A stretch of DNA of 64,000 bases from Plantago major (lineage: Eukaryota; Streptophyta; Magnoliopsida; Lamiales; Plantaginaceae). The stretch spans positions 1-64,000 of the forward strand of contig JAIFAC010000246.1 of the NCBI GenBank assembly GCA_026545765.1. Reading direction: 5' to 3'. The notes beneath the pieces were generated by a model. The model was not told where the DNA came from. It searched no databases and saw only the letters and a list, made by a program, of their open reading frames with translations. Shown piece by piece: positions 57,285-64,000 of this stretch. Position 1 is the first letter of the stretch, and each line of letters opens with the position of its first letter. The translations under genes and the position numbers were made by a program.

Positions 57285-57800
57285 ATGATCGACATGATAA
57301 TGGAAGGATTTGATTCTATGGATGATCATGTCGGATGTCCCATAGTCGCTTCATCGACCAATATATTCACCGTGGAGTATATATCCGATGGCCACTTCAT
57401 GCAAGGATTACTTTTGTATGCGCATAATACCCTCGAGCAAATACAGATACTGAGGGACATTGAATAGCGCAACACAGATAGGGATCCGTGGATGGTAATA
57501 AAGCACTTCAATAATGTTCTCGCACTATGACGACCGTGATTGGGGGTCAATGTGGTCGATGCGGAGTTCCGGACCTTGCCTTATGATGGATGGTACACGC
57601 CAGAGATGGACACGGTCAGACCACTTCACATGGTCAAATCGACATATCTACTCACGACAGACGCGCCATCCGCAATCCTCAAAGGGTTCCAACAGTTCGA
57701 TTCTATGGTGCTTAGGGTTATGGAGCCCGGGGTATCTGATCACTCCCCATTATATCTACAGATGGAGGTGGTTCATCGGCCGAAGCATCGCCAGTTTTGA
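57285..57800 (+). pseudogene. LINE endonuclease fragments
   Basis: 57285-57467 reads TNIFTVEYISDGHFMQGLLL, and 57540-57800 reads ILKGFQQFDSMVLRVMEPGV followed by SDHSPLYLQM. The SDHSPL motif is the last catalytic block (Asp-His) of APE-type endonucleases in LINE ORF2. Stops separate the pieces. Confidence 0.6.
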
Positions 57801-57839
57801 TTTATTAATAGCCTTGCCACACATGACCGGTTCCTGGAC

Positions 57840-59224
57840 ATGATTCGGGACTATTGGGGGCGAGGATTTTCGGGACAGCGAATGTACACGGTGTGGAGAA
57901 GGCTTCTCGCACTCCAAATTGCATTTGAGGAGTCCGGTAGACAAAGATACGGGCGGGTCCAGCTAGACCATGAACGTGGTGAGCTCCTAGCCGCACAGGA
58001 TGCGCTTCTACGCGACCGATTTGATGTTGACCGGATCGATAGGGTCAAAACTGCACTCGCGGAGGTGATCAAATGGAATGAGATTGAGGAGTCACTTATG
58101 GCGCAAAAGGCAAAAGTTCACCGTCTGTATGGGTGATGGTAATAATGCTTTCTTCCATGCCGCCAACTCCAAGAACCGGCGATAGGCCTTAAGAAATTGA
58201 TTACGCGAGGCGGTCCCGATCGCATAGGCGATGGAGGATGAGGTGCTTCGCTTCTATACTGCAATGGTAGGGACAAAGTCGCCGAGACTAGATGGGATCG
58301 ACATCGAAGCTCTGAGGAGCGGGAAATAGCTCAACCGCCAGGAGAGACTTAGCCTTATTCGACAGGTATCGGAGGCAGAGGTCTGGGATGCTCTTCGGGG
58401 TATAGGTGATACAAAGGCCCCAGGTATCGATGGGTTCAATGCTCGATTCTTTAAAGCTGCATGGCCGGTGATCAAACTGGAGGTACTTGCTGCCGTGTTC
58501 GACTTCTTTGACAATGGACGATTATACAAAGCTTCCAACTGTACCCTTGTCACACTGATTCCCGAATCGGTCGACGCATGTACTATGAAGGAGATGAGAC
58601 CTGTCTCGTGTTGCACCACCTTGTACAAAATCATCTCCAAGATCCTTACGAACCGTTTAAGTAAGGTTATCAACTCGTGGTGGATGAAAGCCAATCAAGC
58701 ATTCCCTGAAGGTAATCCATGATAATATTTTGCTGGCAAGTGAGTTGGTGAGAGGGTATGATCGCAAGTGTATTTCCCCTAGATGCATGATCCAAATGGA
58801 CTTACAGAAAGCATACGATACTGTGGAGTGGAGTGCTCTAGAAAGTATTATGGATGAGCTCGGTTTCCCGGTGGTTTTCACAGACTGGATTATGCGATGT
58901 GTACGATCTGTATCATATAGATACTCCATCAACGGGGTGCCCTCTCGACTTCTCAAGGCGGAGAGGGGTTTGCGCCAGGGTGATCCCATATCCCTCCGCT
59001 TGGATAATGATGGAGTACTTACATCGGGTCCCATCAAAGTCAAGCATGTCCCGATTTCAACTTCCACCAAGTGTGAGCATTTCGATATTGTGAATCGCTT
59101 ATGGATGATCTCCGCTATTTGTCGAGGTGATGCTCAATCGGTCGATCCTCATACAACATTGAAGTTTTTCGAGAGCTACGGACTCGCCGTGAACCAAGAG
59201 AAGTGCCGATTCATCGTAGGGTAA
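57840..59224 (+). pseudogene. LINE reverse transcriptase fragments
   Basis: 57840-58136 is the spacer between endonuclease and RT (FEESGRQRYGRVQLDHERGE). 58380-58450 reads GDTKAPGIDGFNARFFKAAW. 58468-58722 has LVTLIPESVDACTMKEMRPV, TTLYKIISKILTNRLSKVIN and NQAFPEG. 58730-59224 has MIQMDLQKAYDTVEWSALES (first catalytic Asp), GLRQGDPIS and GLAVNQEKCRFIVG. The catalytic DD block is found at about 59101 only in another frame (MDDLRYLSR), and the segment normally between QGDPIS and the DD block is shortened. This copy cannot make an enzyme. Confidence 0.75.
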
Positions 59225-60260
59225 GTCACTGCTTGTCGCAACTCCTCGCCACTTTGTAGAAGGCCATCTTCCGTAAAATATCTTGGTGTGCCGCTTACTA
59301 CCCGGAACCGACCGTCAGATGTGCCAACCTCATCGATCAATCGGCTCACATAAGGCATTGAGTTCGAACTCTTAAGCTACGCAGAAGATGCAACTTATTC
59401 GTAGTGTTTTAAGTGATGACTAACTACGGATGCAGTTTTCCCAATGCCAAGTAGGTAATCCGACATGTCAAGCCTTCACGATCTTTTCTCTCGAGTGGCA
59501 TCACTGAAATCACACAACGAGCCCGATTGCTTGGGACAAGGTGTGTGATACGAAGAATGCCGAGGCCTTAACCTCACTTCCTCGATTGAATGGAATGCGC
59601 ATCCGCCAAATTGCTCGAACATATGTCGAAGCGGATAAATTACGGGTCAAGTGGGTTCATAGCTACTACATCAAGGATAGAGATAATGGACGGAACTTCC
59701 TACAGATGCCTCCCGGATCTTAAAGGCCATTATGAAGAGCCGAGTATGGTAAGCTCGCAGCCTTGGACACAAATGTGGCACGGGAAAGTTCCATACCAAC
59801 ATTATATGAGGAACTACGAGGCGAAACTTGATGTTCAATGGAAGAAGTGGTGGTTTGACAAAGCGCAACCACGAGCGCAGCTCAGATTGGATGGGATTGA
59901 ACAATAAAGCGCAACAAAAGACCGGATAAGAAGATGGAACCGTAATATCTCACCAACTTGCGCCTTTTGCCCGAGGACTAAAACATCATCGCATTCTTTT
60001 TTTCGTGCCCATACCGAGTCGAACTGGGATGGTGATGATGTGGGATCCAAAGACACCCCTCGGATTGTAATGAGGAAACCGAGTGGCTCAGATGCAATTT
60101 AGGAGTAATGGTCATGTAAAGAAGATTCTCAAATGTGCCTTCACTAAGCGGTTTATGCCATCCGGATGGAGAGGAATCAAGTGATCTTTAAGGTAAACCT
60201 ATAAATGCTAGGCTTGATGAGAAGATAGTTACTAATGTTATCAGATGTTGGCAGGATAGG
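59225..60260 (+). pseudogene. LINE ORF2 C-terminal remnants
   Basis: 59541-59910 in changing frames reads RINYGSSGFIATTSRIE and related pieces that follow the usual W-V-x-x-x-Y motif of plant LINE tails, then WHGKVPYQHYMR, recalling the zinc-binding region (IWxxxVPxK). CAFCPR near 59962-59980 may be the CxxC of the zinc motif. Decay is heavy, and the end near 60.26 kb is an estimate. Confidence 0.5.
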
Positions 60261-62314
60261 AAGCTGCGCAAATATTGTGCTTTGCTCATGCTAAATTAGA
60301 TTACTGTTGGTTGTTTTGATTCTGTTTGCTCACCTGGATCTTCGGATCGTTTTTTTACGTAACTGTTGGAATGGAATAAAAGTATTCTCGGTTCCAAAAG
60401 AATATGTGATATTGATTACATCTCGTAAAAGGTGCTCAAATAAATAACATGACAATATATGTAATGTTCAAAATCAGATTTTAATTTAGGCGCTTTAGAA
60501 CGAACCTAACGTTGCTGAGTTCAGAAATGTCGCCTTTGGCCCATAATCGTTTTTCTTAAAGTTGAGCCCGTTATTCTTTGTGAGCCCATCTTATAGCCCT
60601 TTTCATGCCCATATCAAAACCCCAGTCTCCCAAAAACCCTAGCTACATTCTCCTCCTCATCTCCATCTTCCTCCTCTATCCACACATCATCTCCGTCACG
60701 AAGCCACCATCATCATAGCCCAAGTCCGCCTCCTAGCCTCATTGTCACCAAGGTCCAACTCCTCCTCGCTACTGGGCCAAGGCAAGTTCTAGGACTTGCA
60801 TTCACAAATGCATATATGTTTGATATTAATCTTGTGTGGTTGATTGTTATCTATGTTATGATATGTGATGTGTATGATTGATTTGTGATGTATATATATG
60901 ATGTATGCATTTACTTTTTTTAAGTTCCTATGAATCATGTTTATGTTCCGTCTATGATGTTTTTCATATTTATGGTTTCTTCCGTATCTTCCATGTACCT
61001 TTAGAACAAGAGACCTCATTCATTTATATATTTAAGCGCCTGCCTATAAGTTGTTAGGAACATTAATCTTTTAAAGTTGTTGCAAGTGTTCTAATCAAAT
61101 AAGAAAGTATATTTAATTTATTTGTGAGAAAAGCATCCAAATCTTATGTTAATGGTCACTGTCCACCTTTCCGTATTGTTTATGTATAAGTTATTGATAC
61201 TGTGTATGGGCAATTGATCATGGAACAGTACTATTGCAAGACCACATCCTTATGTTTCTTGTTACTTCTCAATGTATCTATGATACAGTTCATGGTATTG
61301 ATGTTATAAGATGTTATATTATGCACACACATTAGTCCATGCATTCATGAGGTAGAGTTTAAAATCATGCATTCACTCTAAAAAGATTTTAAAGTTTAAA
61401 GCAAAGTATCTTTCAAAGTTAAAGAAAGGTAAGGGCACGTAAGGATATCACCCTATGCATTTGTGGCAATTTCAAGAGTATCGGCGAGTGTAGAGTGCCT
61501 CTAGTCGTGTTTTAATAGTTTTAAGAAGCCACCATAGGCTGGGTAGGACCTTACGATGCCAAGTGAGCTCGCGATCATGTTAAGTTTTAAGACGTTTCAA
61601 GATAATGCTTCAAAACAAGTTTCAAGTTCAAGTTAAATAGTTTTAAAGAAGAACAAGTTCAAGTTCAAGTGTTAAGAGTCGAGTCAAGTCAGGTCATAGA
61701 TTACGTTGCATTAAGTAAGATTAAAAGATTTAAAAGACATTAAGATCGAACTTTAGGTCATGACACGTGCATGGAGCTTGTTCAGCCAGTGGTCACGGCT
61801 GACCCCTTTCTAAATATCAATTTTAGGTATGAAGCCGAGCTATTGGAGTGGAGCGTCTTTACCAGAAGTGATCTTTACCGGAAGCGTCTTTACAACTTTC
61901 AGTTTCATGTATTTAGAATTTTGTATCAAAGCTTTTACGATTTAAAGTTCCGCTGTATTATTTTACTATTTCACGAATTATAATCAAGAATTTCCATGTC
62001 AAGTATAAGGACGCACAAGGCGGCGTACTACGTTTTATATTTTAACAAGCCAAGTTCGTCAAATTTACAAGCTCACGAACTAGTGCGAATTCTATTTTTC
62101 ATAGTTCCTCTTTTAAAAATCAGGGCGCTATAATATAACTATCCGATATCAATTTTTTTTTTTTTCAGAAATACTACTCCCTCTGTCCCATAGAACTTCA
62201 TAAATTAGTAAGCGCGCAGTTTTATGGAAAAGTTAAAGTAATAATACAATATATGAAAGGTAGGAAAAAGTGTACATTTAGTCGTAAAATGTGTAATTTG
62301 AGTATAAAGTTAAG
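60261..62314. other. Intergenic DNA with a promoter-like CT-rich patch
   Basis: At 60595-60790 there is a GC-richer, pyrimidine-rich patch starting with AAAACCCTAGCTACATTCTC-type sequence (telo-box-like AACCCTAG, common in promoters of plant housekeeping genes). An open stretch from the ATG at about 60606 (PISKPQSPKNPSYILLLISI) stops after 37 codons. At 61380-61760 there is a unique-looking segment with AAGTTCAAGTTCAAGT simple repeats. A MITE-like end (CTCCCTCTGTCCCATAGAAC) lies at about 62174. No gene is recognised. Confidence 0.4.
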
Positions 62315-62325
62315 ATTGTTTATTA

Positions 62326-63215
62326 GGGTCATTTACATATAGACCCCCTGCAAGATTGTCCAATTACAAATTCATACCCGCTATTTGAACAATTACATCC
62401 ACACCCAAAATCGTTGACCAAGATTAAAGATTCATTTTTCAGAAAAAAGAAAAGATAAATTAAATAGTAAAATAAAGCTTAATGGAAAAATAAAATTATA
62501 ATTGTATGTTTATTACAGTAGGGTCCCTTATGTTTGAAATTATACAAAGTATACCCAATTCTAAATTTTACTCATATTATCATCCAACACTATATTTCAA
62601 ATTAACCTCAAATAATTCAAAATTCAACAAACTCTTCCACGCTTAATTATTTAGGAAGAAAACAAAAAGAAAAAAAATTGAGCTTGGACCGAGTTCCGCC
62701 AACTTCCATCTTCCATGGAAGCTAGAATGAGCTGATGAAGTTCACGGAGCTTCCATGGAAGCTCCGAAGCTCCGTCTAGAGCTTCCATTTTTGAGGAAAA
62801 AAAAATAGAAAAAGATGGTGTAGGAAGCCCACTCCACAAAGCTTCCAAGGAAGCTCAATGATGGGGACAACTGGAGGTGAAGATTCCGTGGTGGTGGTGA
62901 AGAAGGGTTGCCGTGGAGATGGTGGTGGAAGTAGAAGTGAGGTGTTTTGGAGAAGAAGGAGAAATTTTGGAGAAGAATGAAAATTGAGGGTTTAAAATGT
63001 GAATTGGTGAAATAAATAATTTGAATGATTAAAAATAAATGATAAAATAGAAAAGGAAAATAAAGATAATGGTAAAAAAAAAAAAGGGAATCTTTGACCT
63101 TTTGGGTTTATGTGTAATTTTCTTAAAAACGTAAGGGAGGGTTTTGTAATTGTTCAAATAACGAGTATGAATTTGCAAAGAGGTCATCTAGGAGGGGTGG
63201 GTTTTGTAATTTTCT
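62326..63215. mobile_element. Non-autonomous Mutator-like element with palindromic core, 11-bp TSD
   Basis: An 890-bp unit flanked by exact ATTGTTTATTA copies (62315-62325 and 63216-63226). Left arm: GGGTCATTTACATATAGACC, later ACAAATTCATACCCGCTATT and TGAACAATTAC. The inverted right arm reads CAAATTCATACTCGTTATTT and GAACAATTAC. The arms are about 85 bases, less similar at the very tips. The core (62690-62870) contains GAGCTTCCATGGAAGCTC-type palindromes in several copies, then a GGTGGTGGTGAAG-rich patch. It has no transposase. It parallels the element at 45836-46680 in size, ends and core design. Confidence 0.75.
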
Positions 63216-63226
63216 ATTGTTTATTA

Positions 63227-64000
63227 TTTGTCATGGGTAGCTTTTTTTTTTTTTTTTGATAATGTATAAGGTTTGTGACACGTTAAAAAAAAAATGTATA
63301 AACTTTTATGGATAACAAGTGAAAATTGTGAAACTCATTCAATGTTAGGTCATTCCTTGATTAGTAAAATTGGGTGGGCAAACTTACTAGTAAGCTTATT
63401 TTGATAGTTGAATTTTATGAATTTATTTGTACATTAATTAACTGGTAATTTAGTTTATTTGTTAAATATATTATATATATAACAAACCAACTAATTCAAC
63501 TTTTTTATAAGAGAAAATTTTATTTTACACTAAAACCTTTTGGGCCAATTTGAATTTACACCACAACCTTTTTTTTCTTTCGAGTCGACACTAAAACCTT
63601 TGTCAAAATTTTGACCCAACACAAAGGTTTAACTACCGTTAAGTCTCATAGCCATATTTTCAAATTACACCAAAACCTTTGCAAAATTTGCACTCGCTTA
63701 TCGAAACCTCTCGCAAGAACTTGCACTGCCATCAAACCTTTTCCTATATTGAAAAGTTCATAATTATGGTTAAGTTTGTATGATATTGCAAATGGTTATG
63801 TTTATGTAAAGATGGTCTTTGTGAAGTATTTAATTGCGCTTGGTTTAAAGGGGTTTGAGGTCAAGGATGAGTTATGTTTTTTTCTATTTGTAAATGCCAC
63901 TTTTTCTTTCTTGTTTGTACACGCATGTACTTAAGCATGTATAGTAAGATGCTAGCCTAGTTTTAGTAAGATCACCGGTCTTTTTACTCGATGCATGCAT
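63227..64000. other. AT-rich DNA with the end of a further repeat
   Basis: At 63521-63745 the words CACTAAAACCTTT, CACCACAACCTTT and CACCAAAACCTTT recur about five times at 40-60-base intervals, resembling one end of a Mutator-like or other repeat that continues beyond the window. Poly-T is at 63241-63258. No gene is seen. Confidence 0.4.

Larger units (their letters stand above)
55483..60260 (+). mobile_element. LINE (non-LTR) retrotransposon, heavily degraded
   Basis: A 4.8-kb plus-strand block of higher GC than its surroundings. A leader and short start (ATG at 55580: AQENSSNHRASGTPRSCGTR) lead to a Gag-like ORF1 with DUF4283, then endonuclease fragments, reverse transcriptase fragments and a zinc-binding tail in changing frames. 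The order ORF1, endonuclease, RT, zf-RVT matches plant L1-type LINEs. Numerous stops and shifts show old decay. Neither a poly-A tail nor target duplications could be placed with certainty; the 3' limit is estimated. Confidence 0.8.

Noticed and set aside
57805..58072. Minus-strand frames over the LINE
   Set aside because: Antisense shadows of ORF2 debris.
60789..61019. 76-codon His/Ile/Asn-rich minus-strand frame
   Set aside because: Product of ATGTATATATGATGT-type simple sequence; no motif.
1..64000. CRISPR arrays, bacterial operons, rRNA or tRNA genes
   Set aside because: No regularly spaced identical repeats, ribosome-binding sites or tRNA cloverleaf with proper A/B boxes was found; the window is eukaryotic.

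Overview
The window looks like nuclear DNA of a dicot plant. Its genes carry many short GT-AG introns and encode plant-type proteins (a land-plant MetE, a plant gamma-tubulin complex GCP6, a plant GH3 beta-glucosidase). The spaces between genes are AT-rich and filled with plant transposon classes: Copia, Gypsy, LINE, Mutator-like, Stowaway-like and Helitron-like. No bacterial or organellar operon structure is visible.

Layout. 1-2.83 kb: a decayed GH3 beta-glucosidase gene on the minus strand, cut by the window edge. 5.5-14.4 kb: a long minus-strand GCP6 gene whose exons are recognisable from start to end but carry at least five frame disruptions. 15.6-21.7 kb: the 3' part of a LINE (reverse-transcriptase zinc-binding and RNase H-like region), split by a 5.3-kb Copia element with a perfect 5-bp target duplication. 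21.8-22.4 kb: a papain-like protease remnant. 23.75-25.2 kb: a Mutator-like element with a perfect 10-bp target duplication carrying a decayed copy of a selenoprotein H-like (Rdx family) host gene, i.e. a Pack-MULE. 27.7-30.2 kb: a truncated Gypsy element with one LTR. 30.8-32.1 kb: a small element with terminal inverted repeats and a separate long hairpin. 32.6-32.9 kb: a small unrecognised ORF.

35.6-44.1 kb is the intact gene island: an RTM2-like membrane-anchored HSP20 protein (plus), a protein with three double-stranded-RNA-binding domains (minus, convergent with the previous gene), and a complete 11-exon cytosolic-type cobalamin-independent methionine synthase (minus), whose exons sum to exactly 767 codons. 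45.6-47.9 kb holds dozens of short motifs that are inverted between the two sides, like the subterminal repeats of a DNA transposon, with another Mutator-like element nested inside. 48.2-48.6 kb is an exon-like stretch with a splice donor and TATA box. 48.7-55.4 kb is MITE- and Helitron-type repeat DNA. 55.5-60.2 kb is a decayed LINE. 62.3-63.2 kb is a further Mutator-like non-autonomous element.

The genes do not form a functional pathway. MetE serves methionine synthesis and the activated-methyl cycle. The HSP20 and dsRNA-binding proteins belong to families with members involved in antiviral defence and RNA silencing, but that role is not shown here. The most notable material is the set of non-autonomous Mutator-like elements: one with a captured redox gene, and two whose cores are built from short GC-rich palindromes.
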